Assembly: GCA_947034895.1 (NCBI GenBank)
Contig: OX344763.1
Span: 4,900,501-4,964,500 of the forward strand
Origin: Rhytidiadelphus loreus
Lineage: Eukaryota; Streptophyta; Bryopsida; Hypnales; Hylocomiaceae
Direction: 5' to 3'
DNA: 64,000 nt
Under the pieces are notes generated by a model, which was not told the origin of the DNA, searched no databases, and saw only the letters and a program-made list of their open reading frames with translations. Shown here in pieces: positions 40,101 through 49,932 of the stretch. Made by a program: the position numbers and the translations under genes. Each line of letters starts with the position of its first letter. Within the stretch, counting starts at the first letter, position 1.

Positions 40101-40374
40101 CCTTGTTGTTGGAGAGAGACCAAGTATCCTGTACAAAAAGGCCAATGGTCAATTCCGGACTTGGGGGGGCAAAACAGCGCATTCAAAGACCACGTAGGGT
40201 ACTGATAAGCCCACCTTATGATATACGGAGTCCTCAACCTCATTTACAATCGCACCAGGGTGACGTCCAGGCCTTCCTCCTTTGGGGCCACGAAGCCGAA
40301 GCCAGAGCACTCTGAGTCCCACCTTCGTCTGCCTGTGATGAATGTCGAGGCCCCAAGAGAAGGGGTTGGTGGAC

Positions 40375-40660
40375 AAGTATTGTGACACCATTGCCGGGAT
40401 GGGGACTATTGTGAACAGGGTGCTTATCAGCGCACCTGTTGGCTGCTCAGAACAAGGACCTTCAAGTGGGAGTGGAACATTCATATCCAACAATGCGCAA
40501 TCATCGAACACATGCTGTTATGCATTTTTCGAGGAATGAGCAGAGCTGGATATCATTGCTCCACTCCCACTTGAGGGCTCGCATTGTGAGCAGCGAACAG
40601 GTGCGTCGATACGCCCCCTGTCCACAATAGTCCCCATCCCGACAATGGTAGAGCGGCTGC
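40375..40660. repeat. Long inverted-repeat unit C (partial)
   Basis: A shorter inverted repeat centred near 40515. The arms share GCACCTGTTGGCTGCTC versus GAGCAGCGAACAGGTGC, and an AAGTGGGAGTGGAAC stretch pairs with its near complement. It resembles the central part of units D and E and probably is a truncated member. Confidence 0.65.
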
Positions 40661-40935
40661 AGTCAAAGCCCACGGAGACGGAAGGATGTCACGGAGGAGG
40701 ACGACGCATGACGGTGGCTCTCATAGTGTACCTCGAATGATGACGGAGGGAGGGGTTCATGGCAATGCCTTCCGTCGTTGCCCTTGCCATTCCCGTGAAC
40801 GCAAGGCGCATCCAATTCCTGTGAACGCAAGGAGAAATGCCTTCCGAGTTCTCCGCGTGCGAGCTGATGATGCTGCCCACGGTTCAGACCGCACGGTCTA
40901 AACTGCAGGCGCCGACGCTCCAACCATCGTCGCTT

Positions 40936-41870
40936 CGTGATGATTCTCCAGCTTGATCAACACCAGCAAGAGTCTATTTGCCGATCACATCGTCGTGAGG
41001 TCCTCGCACGGCACTCCGAGGTTCGCAGTCAAATGCTCGTCCATTGCAGTGCGGACCCATGCTGTCGTCATCCCATAGCCGGATGGATCATTGCTGAACC
41101 CGCTCTTGTGTTTACGAGAACCCACCCCGTAACAAAGTGCGCCTTGTATTCACGGGACTTCCAGTGCGCAACGACGGGAGGCGTTGGCATGGATGCACTC
41201 CTCGCATCGTTCAAGGGCACCGTTATCGAGGGTTGGCACCGAAACTGGTCAACCTTTGCCGGGATGGGGACTTCCGCGAAAAGGTGCCTATCAACGCACC
41301 TGTTGTCTGCTCATAACAAGTGCCCTCAAGTGAGAGTTGAACAGTCATATCCAACAATGCGCAATCATCGAACACATGCTCCTATGCATTTTCCGAGGAA
41401 TGAGCAGAGTTGGATATCATTGCTCCACTCTCACTCGAGGGCTCGCATTGTGAGCAGCCAACAGGTGCGTTGATAGGCCCCATCCACGGCAGTCCCCATC
41501 CCGGCAATGGTAGACCGGCTGCGGTCGAAGCCCACGGAGACGCAAGAAGTCGCGGAGGAGGACGACGCAGGCTGGTGGCTCTCCTGGTGTACCTCCAACG
41601 ATGACGGAGGGAGGGGTTCAGGACAACGCCTCCCGTGGTTGCCCTTGGAAGTCCCGTGAACGCAAGGCGCATCCGCTCCACACAAGAGACGCGTTCAACA
41701 ATGATCCATCCAGCACGTTGACATCGTTCGAATTGGTCAGCACTACAATGGACGAATATTTTCCGGACCTTCTCAGTGTGCCGTGCAACGACCACCCAAA
41801 CGATATGATCGGCAAATAGATGCCTACTGGTGTTGGTGAAATGATGTTGCGAGGACCTTTCATCTGCGTG
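40936..41870. repeat. Long inverted-repeat unit D, tandem copy 1
   Basis: An inverted repeat centred near 41375. The left arm from CTCCAGCTTGATCAACACC matches the complement of the right arm, which ends near 41860. Shared landmarks are CTATTTGCCGATCA, AATGCTCGTCCATTG-like and GGATGGATCATTG blocks. The arm sequence is a distant relative of the arms in units A and B (CACCAACACC...TTTGC...CGGCACTC order). No intact frame spans an arm. Confidence 0.75.
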
Positions 41871-42300
41871 CTACGATGTACAGAAGCCTACTCTACGGGG
41901 TCGGGGACTCGTGTTCAAAAAGTGAGAATATTTGTATTAGTGTATCCAATGTGGGAATGAGTATATTGTTGACAAGAATGAACTGAAAATGTCTCTACAA
42001 TTCTCTAATAAATGAGATGCATCTGTAAATGTCATTTATGTTGTAGCAATGTTCAGCAATGTCAATGTGACCTTCGTAGACGAGTTGAGGATGCTGCCCA
42101 CGTTTCAGACCGCGCGGTCTGAACCGCAGGCACCGACGTTCCAACCTCCGTCGCCTCGTGATGACACAAGGCGCATCCAATTCCCGTGAGCGCAAGGAGC
42201 AATGCCTACCGAGTTCTCCGCAGGCGAGCTGATGATGCTGCCCACGGTTCAGACCGCGCAGTCTGAACTGCAGGCGCCGATGCTCCAACCATCGTCTCTT

Positions 42301-43300
42301 CGTGATGACTCTCCAGCTTGATCAACACCAGCAAGAGTCTATTCGCCGATCACATCATCGTGAGGTCCTCGCACGGCACTCCGAGGTTCGCGGTCAAATG
42401 CTCGTCCACTGTAGTGCGGACCCATGCTGGTGTCGTCCCTTTGCCGGATGGATCATTGCTGAACCCGCTCTTGTAATGAAAAGAGGTAAGGACATGGACA
42501 CCCCATCCACGGTCACGTCAAGAACGTCCTCTTCACATCCCGGAACCCACCGCCTAGCGGAGTACGTCTTGTGTTCACAAGACTTCCAATGCACAACTAG
42601 GGGAGGCGTTGTCATGAACGCCCTCCTCCAACCGTTCAAGGGCACCCCATCCGTGCGACCGTCGTCTCCCTCCGCCACATCCTCGCGTTCTCCGTGGGCT
42701 TCGACCGCAGCCGGTCTACCATTGCCGGGATGGGGACTGCCGTGAAAGGTGCATATCAACGCACCTGTTGGCTGCTGATAACAAATGCCTTCAAGTGAGA
42801 TTGGAACACTCATATCCAACAATGCGCAATCATCGAACACATGCTCCTGTGCATTTTCCGAGGAATGAGCAGAGTTGGATATCATTGCTCCACTCTCACT
42901 CGAGGGCATTGTGAGCAGCCAACAAGTGCGTTGATAGGCACCCTGTCCACGGCAGTCCCCATCCCGGCAATGGTAGACCGGCTGCGGTCGAAGCCCACGG
43001 AGAACGCGAGGATGTGGCGGAGGGGGACGCATGACGGTGGCTCTCCTGGTGTACCTCCAACGATGGTTGCCCTTGGAAGTCCCGTGAATGCAAGGCGCAT
43101 CCGCTCCACACAAGAGACGCGTTCAACAACGATCCATCCAGCACGTTCGAATTGGTCAGCACTACAATGGATGAATATTTTCCGGACCTTCTCAAGGTGC
43201 CCTACAACGACCACCCACACGATATGATCGGCAAATAGATGCCTACTGGCGTTGGTGAAATGATGTTACGACGAAGGGAACCACGCTCTATGGGATCGGG
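42301..43300. repeat. Long inverted-repeat unit E, tandem copy 2
   Basis: A direct repeat of unit D with an offset of about 1365 bp and a centre near 42850. The AT-rich segment that follows D (about 41910-42060, TGTATTAGT...TATCCAATGTGGGAA...ATATTGTTGACAAGAATGA) is also repeated after E (about 43320-43460). The duplication therefore included the flank. Confidence 0.75.
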
Positions 43301-43990
43301 GACTCATGTTAAAAAAATGCGGGTATTTGTATTAGTCTATCCAATGTGGGAAACAGTATATTGTTGACAAGAATGATGAACTGAAAATGTTTCTAAAATT
43401 TTGAAAATGTTTCTAAAATATCTCTAATGAGATGCATCTGTAAATGTCATTTATGTTGTATGGGAAAGTCATCCGTGGCTCACCATGAGTCCACGTTCAG
43501 TAATGTTAGTGTGGAGCTATTACTAAAAGCAATGAAGGGTAGACCGGACTTTGGACTTGGAACGCGACTGTGCAGCCTTCCGTCGTAACCTTCGCAGATG
43601 AGTTGAGGATGCTGCCCACGGTTCAGACCGTGCGGTCTGAACTGCAGGCGCTGACACTCCAACCTTCGTCGCGTCGGCCACTTGGGGAGGTGACTGCCCG
43701 GAGGGATCCTGCACAACGAAGACAATGGTCACGACCGTGCAAACGTGATTGCGATTTTCTGGACGAGCTCCGGAAAGACAAAGTTCAGAGTGGGAAAAGA
43801 GGAGCAACGGAGTATTCAATGGACAAACAATTTCACCCCATCCTAGACTACAGCCTAGTGTAGGGCGGGAAAAAATTGTTTCTCCATCAAACTCATCCGT
43901 CGTCCCCTGCATACCTCAGTTCATCCCAAGGGAGCAAACAACCCACCTTACCACATACGTACACCGTTGCACCACGCGCTCGTTAGCAGT

Positions 43991-44261
43991 GATGTCTTCT
44001 TATAGGGAAGTCGAGGTCACGTCCTCGCCCGCGTTGCCCGCCTCGCCCGGCGCCTCGCAACTGTCGGAGGAGCCCACTCCTTCCGTCGTCTGGGTCCGCC
44101 GTCGCTTCATCCGTCGAGGGCCCCTTCGCGCACTGTCGACGGAGTGCCCGTTGAAAGTGCGAATGCGGCGCAGCCCCTACACACCCATCCATTTCCGCTT
44201 GGTGCATCAACCCTTTTCTTTCTTTTGCACCATGTGCTTCGCTCTTCGACAGACGAAATGA
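43991..44261 (+). CDS. Possible short plus-strand coding region, unrecognised
   Basis: From an ATG at 43991 an open frame runs 89 codons, starting MSSYREVEVTSSPALPASPG and continuing with a basic RRRFIRRG stretch. The composition (Ser/Pro-rich, then basic) is plausible for a nuclear protein. However, it overlaps the 3' end of the better-supported minus-strand FCP1-like gene, has no domain and shows no splice site. GC-rich DNA gives long frames by chance. Confidence 0.15.
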
Positions 44262-45578
44262 TCGTTCCCGTCTCTACTATACGTGCCGACGAACTCTGGA
44301 TACTCCAGCAAGAGAGACCTGTCCTGCAACGCAGCTAACCCGCGCACATTGAGTCTGAAAAAGGGCGTCGTGAGGTTTCCGAAAAACGGATTCCGAGACA
44401 CGTACTGCGACACGCTAAGACCGGACTCTAGCAGGCCCTTGAGATAGAGTCGCAACGTCCTGTCCAGGGTGGAATCGTGCGGGCTGCCAATGTACGACAA
44501 CGGGAAGATGGCATTGTGCACGGGATTGAGGATGCTGCTCTCGGGGGAGGAATCGATGAGCAGTGTGTTGCTGCAATTGGCCCTGAACGTGCCGAATTTG
44601 AACCTATCTCCATCCCAGACGGCCTTGTGCAGAACCTTGAGCCTCAGCCTCCCCTCGGGATGGTCGGGGAACTGAACGTACGTGTCCTCGTCCACGTCGG
44701 TATCCCACTCGGGTTGGTAGGGGTGCGCCGGACAAGGCAACGAGGGGAGGTGTGGAGGGGGCCTACACCTGCACAACCGCCACGATCGTCTCTCCACGAT
44801 GGAGGTGCAGTCCTCGAGCGTGAGCACGCGCATGGACGAGCGCTCCAAGCTGCGGAAGAGGAAATCGATCATGGGATTGGCCACGACGGCCGGCAGCCTC
44901 GTCCACATAGACAAGCGAAACCTCTTCGCCAGGCCTCTGAGGAATTCGCGCACTTCCGGACGACACGAGAGGGAGAACTCGCCGAAGACGTGGCGTTTCG
45001 TCGGATCGTAATCGTCCTCCGATGGTGCGCTTGCTGCGGGCGAGCGACCGGATCCGAGGGGCCCGACGTGCTCAACTTGGCATAGCACTCCTTCCAACTC
45101 CAAGACAACAAAATAACTGTACAAGGGCAAAGCAACGGGAGGCGGCGGCGCAGGCAACGGCAACGAGGCCTGCGTATGCGAAATCCCTTGTTCAAAGTAG
45201 TATTTGAAAATTGAATAAACGGGAGTCCACAATTGAAAATGCGCCCCTCCCCCAAACAGGTATGGGAGGCTTGAACACAGAGACGTGAACCCTTGTCCAT
45301 TATCATCCTCTTTCTAAACAAGATCCACATCCGATCCCTACAAACTATCTAGGCAAGCGCTACGGAGGCAGTGAGCAGAGGGATGCAAGGAGATCGAGCC
45401 TCACCTTTGTTACATCCGGAGTGGTGGCCGCGACGGGAGTGGTGGCACGCCTCGTGGCAGCGCGAGTCTGGACACCCGCGACGATGGGAGACACAACCTG
45501 TGCAGCTTGCGGAGGGGGGAGTTCCACCTCAGAGACCGGAGGGGGGACTTCAGCAATGGCGGGAGCCTCCAGTGCCAT
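44207..45578 (-). CDS. FCP1/NIF-like HAD-domain protein with degenerate active site
   Basis: Exons 45578-45405 and 45169-44207 are joined by a 235-bp GT-AG intron (phase 0), giving about 378 residues. The ATG at 45578 is the first usable one, but upstream exons are possible. After a Pro/Ala-rich leader comes an FCP1-homology fold: FVVLELEGVLCQ, RPEVREFLRGLAKRF, LSMWTRL and a NCSNTLLIDSSPES block, then NPVHNAIFPLSYIG and LDRTLRLYLKGLLES. In active FCP1/SCP phosphatases the first motif is DxDxT; here both aspartates are glutamate and the threonine is valine, so phosphatase activity is unlikely. LIDSSP keeps the later acidic residue. It lies just downstream of the large minus-strand gene, but whether the two are one transcription unit is unclear. 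No in-frame stop is present. Confidence 0.6.
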
Positions 45579-46057
45579 CGGTGGCGGACAAGGAGGGCAA
45601 CTCGGTCGACGGAGTACCAGTGCAGACTCTTCGCCCAACCCAAGAGCATGGCCACCTTGAACCGCAAATGCCAATTGCCAAGAGCGTAACTACATTGCCG
45701 AAGAGGACTCGGGATAGAAAGCACAATGCACAACACTCTACATTGCACATCACTCAACGCCACGAATTCCCGAAAACACGAATTGCCAAAAAACAAAACC
45801 GATATATTACAAATAGAATACAATGTTTGTACAAACTTTACGAACAGTGTTTCACGAACAATCCGAAAATCACGTCTGTACAACTAAAATCGTCACAAGC
45901 CTCGCCAAAAGGGCTCCTACATCTATGGGCCTGTCGCTCCATGGACGGTGGACCCGTCGGGACGACCTTCGATCGGCCCGATGTAACACCCTCACATAGC
46001 TTCCACACCTGGAAGCGCAATTCAAAAGATGGGGAGCTATGTGGAGGGGTTACCCAC

Positions 46058-48190
46058 CGTGGGAGTTTGGACGTCGTCGGAGGGTGAGTCGACTGGCGCA
46101 TGCTCCTCGTGCCTCGCAGGGGGCAGCGTTGGAGCGATTGGGGCCTGCAAGGGAGCATACTGTTGGGTCAAGTTAGTGAAGGAGACCTCCATATCTCCCA
46201 AGTCGACTTCCAAGTCGTAAGGGTCATCGTCGTGGATGCTCGGACGATGCACTGGCCCAGCGACATGCACAAATGGAAATTGACTGAGGGCTAGGTCATC
46301 GAATCAGTCTGGATCGTCAACGACACTCACCGAAATATTTGCAGCCTCTCCTGAACCCAGCTGTCGAAGTCCGGACGCTGCGGTGGCCGTGGCGGCGGAA
46401 ATCGAATTCGTGGTGGAGACTCCGGAGACGTTGTGGAACTCGCTCACAGGAATGGGAGTCGCAGCCATCGGAGGGGCACTTGTCTGCGCGGCCTGCTTCG
46501 CCAGAATCTGCTCCTGTAGTTGCTTGAGCAACAAAGTGTTCGTCTCGCGATCCCTCCTGTACTCCATTTCCTTCTCGGCCTGCAGCCTTCGCTCCTCCGC
46601 GAGTTCCTTCTCCTTTTGCGCCTTCTTGGCCTTCCGCTTCACCTTCTTCTCCTCCTCCACCTGCTCCCTCTCCTCCCTCTCCCTCTTGAGCTCTCAATCC
46701 TTCTCCCTTAAATCCCTCACGAGGTTGTCGATGGCGTCATTGCGCTTGTCGAGCGCCCCCGAGTGCCTCTGCCTTTCCCGCTCGAGCATCATCTCCACGT
46801 ACGCGAGGTTGATCCCTGCCTTGACGTCCATGTGGATGGGTTTGGTGTCCATGTCCACCACGGCCGGAGTCCCTCCTGCCTCGGAGGAAGTCCCCGCGTC
46901 CGATGTTGTCGCTTCCGCCGCGGCCTTGGCCATCTTGCTGTACTCGTCTCTGATGGTTGCTGCCAAGGCCAGTCGGTTGTCCAAGTCTCCGTCGTCCATC
47001 TCGTCCAGATCGATTGGGCTGCTCTTTGTATTCGTGGACTTGAGGGCGAGTTGCCGATACACGGCGCGCGTATGGGCCATGAGCAGAAGCTCACCCGCGC
47101 TGGCGGCAGGCAGTTCCGACTCCAGGATGTTGACGCTGACCTGCGCACCGATCAGCTTCATCATGTTCTCATCCCCATTGAGATCGGATGGATCGCGGAT
47201 GGACCTCAATTCCTGGACAATCGCCTGCGACGCCTGAATCCTACATTCCACGGAGTCATCACTGGGATTCGCGGGAGAGGCGGCGAGGTCGGTCCTCACA
47301 CTCGCCACCTCCGCCTGCCTGGCCGAAGACAGTAGTCTCTGCAATGCAGCCAAATCAGCCTGCAGGTCCTGAATGAGCATTCTCGGGGGAGGGGGCGGAA
47401 GAGACTCCTCCGCAGGAGTGGACACCTCTATTGCAGCCGCTTGCGGTCGGGGAGTGGGAACGCGGAAGACATGTGGCCGTGTTTCAGACCGCGCGGTCAG
47501 AACTGGAGCGCGGCGATCCTCGGAAGATTGGGTGACGGGATCCGACTGCAGGGCCGGATCTTCAGGTCGGGGGGAAGCAAAGGGAGTGCGAGGAGATGGA
47601 GGTGGAGGTGGAGGGGACAGTAGTCGGTTTGCGGAGGGAGAGGGGGGGTTGGAGGGAGAGAGAGGAGTGTGCGGGTGCATATCAAACCGCGCGGTCTGAT
47701 TCCTGCGCGGAGGCGCACTCGAGCTCCGCGGGGAGGCTGGCGTCGAATCAGACCGCGCGGTCTGATCCGTCTCCCTCTGGACAGAGTGGACGCCGGACAC
47801 CGAGGCATCTCCGTGGTCTGAAACATCGTCGCCTTCGCCGTCTCGCCCTCCCGCGCGGTCGACGTCTTCATCTTTGTCCTTGTCCTCGTCGTCCTCGTCC
47901 TTCTCCTTCTCCACTTCCGAGTCGGAGTCGCTTCCATCGCGGAGGTTGAGGGCGCCCTCTTGCGATTCCTCCTTGCCCTCTCTTTCATCATCCGAAGACT
48001 CGCTCTCCACGGGGTCGGGGTCCTGGAGCCTCCGTGTCTGAGACTTGGGGTCGTAGATGAAGTCGAGGGTGTGCGGCTGCGGCACCAAGATGTCGGGCCA
48101 CATCTGTGTACCGATTCGAGCGTGCACGCTCTGGCGCAGGAGGCACTTATCGGTGGGGCGCACGAAGGAGACGGAGCTCCGACACAACAT
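46058..48190 (-). CDS. Exon 3 of the large unknown gene: acidic, Pro-rich, coiled-coil
   Basis: The acceptor is a good TTTGGCACTACAG at 48191. The start encodes MLCRSSVSFVRPTDKC, followed by a long acidic tract (EVEKEKDEDDEDKDKDEDVD) and then a Ser/Pro region in which three palindrome copies are read in frame (QTARSD, QTARFD, ARSETRP). A helical region follows, then a Lys/Glu/Arg coiled coil across the TGA at 46696 and a Gln/Ala/Thr-rich tail. A second TGA stands at 46306. A GTGAGT after codon NIS (46330) is an alternative donor that would avoid the second stop. Confidence 0.45.
47483..47766. repeat. Palindrome copies inside coding exon 3 (3 copies)
   Basis: Copies at 47483-47502, 47682-47701 and 47747-47766 lie in the minus-strand reading frame and do not interrupt it. 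The palindrome lacks stops in this frame and reads as TARSE, QTARFD and QTARSD. The outer arms are of the ATCAGACC/GGTCTGAT type in two of them. Confidence 0.9.
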
Positions 48191-48297
48191 CTGTAGTGCC
48201 AAACAAGGCACACGGCATGAATTCTCCGAATGACGCATTCAGACGGTCAAATGAGCTCTACATTGGAAGTGAGAAAGGGAAGGAGTGGAGAGCTTAC

Positions 48298-49674
48298 CGA
48301 GCACGCGGAGACGGGCTTGGATCCCGCAAAGACGAGCATGACCGTTCCTTGGTCCCTGCAGAACTTGTCGATGAAGCGGAGGTACACTTCGTACCGCAGT
48401 TCGCGATTCGTCAAGATCTAGGGGTTATCGTGGCGACAGAGCTCCCGGGTCTTGTACCTGACGTCATCCGTCGCTAGAGGCTTATCCTCGGCAGCCGAGA
48501 GTCGGGGAATCGATTCCCCGACATTGACGAGTGGGGAGTTCGTGAAATGCTTCGTGGTCCGCTGAATGTACATGACCCTGTCCTTCCCCCTAGTGTAATA
48601 GTTCGGCTCGCCCTTGGAATACACGTACGTCGCGATGCGCCGAGTGTTATGCTCGGGGAAGAATTTCTCGAGCACCTGTTCCACTCCCACCACCCTCTCG
48701 GCGCCCATGATGAGCATCCACGTGTGGACCCCCTTGGCCATGGTATTTTGGGAGACCCGCGAGACTTGTTTGATGATTTTCTCGTACGTGTAGTGAATCT
48801 CCATATTCCCGACCGCTGGGAACAGGCGGAAATCCATAATCTCCACCTCGCAGAAGCGAATGCTGGCGGGTCCGTCCACGTATTCCACCCATTCGCGCTT
48901 CTGCTTCACGTAGACAAAGGGATCGAACACCCTCCTCATGCGATCCCACCGGCAGACCGTGGCCCGCGCACACCTCTTGACGGTGTTGCAGCGTTCGTTG
49001 TTGGTGAGCAGTCGCTGGATCATGGCGACGACGTCCGAGGGAGCAACCATCGTTTTCTTCCCCGAGCCACATTGGTGCCTGAGCCACTTCTGCCCAATGT
49101 GCATGGCGGCCCACATGTTGTGCCCCGGAATGCACAGCAGCGCCTTGAACTCCCGCCAGGCTTTAGGGACGACCTCCCCCTGGGAAATCACCTCCTTGGC
49201 CTTGTCGATGCCCAGGACGTCGGCCTTCTCCTTCATCTCGAAGATGAGCACGGCCTTGTGCTTCTTGTTGGTGCACCACTGGGCGAAGGGAATGGCCGCC
49301 GTCCAACTGGTCGGCCTCTTCAGGTAGACTTTGGGCGGCGTCTCCAAGATTCTGCTCGCGAGCTCGCCTACAGCGGCGTCATCCATCCCCAGAAGGTTCT
49401 TCATCTGGTTGTGATTGATCGCCGTGAACTTGTAGATCTTGGAGCCCCCCTTCCCGTCCGGAATTTGGTTGAACGGGACGCCGGTGTCAATGTCGTGCAG
49501 CGCCCCGGACTCGTGCTTCTGGAAGACCTCTTGCCAACTGGTCCAGGTCGCATTCGAGGCCATGATGATCTTCCGGTCGCCCATCTTGTCGAAGTCCCAG
49601 GTCCTCCCCCCCCCGTTTCGGTGCTTGGCGCTCCCCACCACCTCGAAGCTTTGGTGCGCCTTCCCTTTGAAATC
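48298..49674 (-). CDS. Exon 2 of the large unknown gene, ends in a methylase-motif-I-like segment
   Basis: 459 codons between a TGTGTGTCCAG acceptor and a TCG/GTAAGC donor. The first three quarters form a globular-looking sequence (for example KRPTSWTAAIPFAQW, HNMWAAMHIGQKWL, FDPFVYVKQKREWVEYVDG) with no match I can name. After the in-frame TAG at 48420 comes LRYEVYLRFIDKFCRDQG and then VMLVFAGSKPVSAC. This is reminiscent of the SAM-binding motif I of N4/N6 DNA methylases (FxGSGTT). The glycine-threonine part is missing and no DPPY-type catalytic motif was found, so any such domain would be inactive. The likeness is by eye only. Confidence 0.45.
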
Positions 49675-49709
49675 CTGGACACACATCGGCGCGGTGAGTA
49701 TGTGTCGTG

Positions 49710-49909
49710 ATCTGACCGCACGGTCTAAACTGTCCCCGAACAATCCACGACACCAAGTGGCGTCGAGGTCTGAATATTGTGGGATCAGACCGCGCGGTCC
49801 GAAGTGACCATGAATCAGAAAGGTGACGAGCCTAACGAGGACAATGGGAGCCTACCGATATGGAATGGGACGGAATTGCATCACTGGGATTCAGACTGCG
49901 CGGTCTGAA
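49710..49909. repeat. Palindrome copies in the first recognised intron of the large gene (3 copies)
   Basis: Copies at about 49710-49729 (GACCGCACGGTC core), 49784-49803 and 49890-49909 (one arm changed to ACTG). All three fall between the donor at 49932 and the acceptor at 49675, so this 258-bp intron is about one quarter palindrome sequence. Confidence 0.9.
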
Positions 49910-49932
49910 ATGCGTAGGGAAGTCGTACGTAC

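Larger units (their letters stand above)
40883..43641. repeat. Palindrome cluster 1 (4 copies) in a conserved GC-rich context
   Basis: Copies at 40883-40902, 42104-42123 (perfect TTCAGACCGCGCGGTCTGAA), 42248-42267 and 43622-43641. All four sit in the same roughly 70-bp context (GATGCTGCCCACGGT before, CTGCAGGCGCC-like sequence after). These four have therefore been copied together with their flanks. Three of them carry a change in the core, and each of those changes is a CpG transition. Confidence 0.9.

Noticed and set aside
46383..47237. Plus-strand serine-rich frame opposite exon 3
   Set aside because: Antisense of the coiled-coil and acidic regions; the serine/leucine richness is a by-product of GAG/AAG-rich codons on the other strand.
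48547..49710. Long plus-strand open frame (about 390 codons) opposite exon 2 of the large gene
   Set aside because: It is the antisense shadow of a GC-rich minus-strand exon that has matching splice sites at both ends; the plus-strand translation has no recognisable features.
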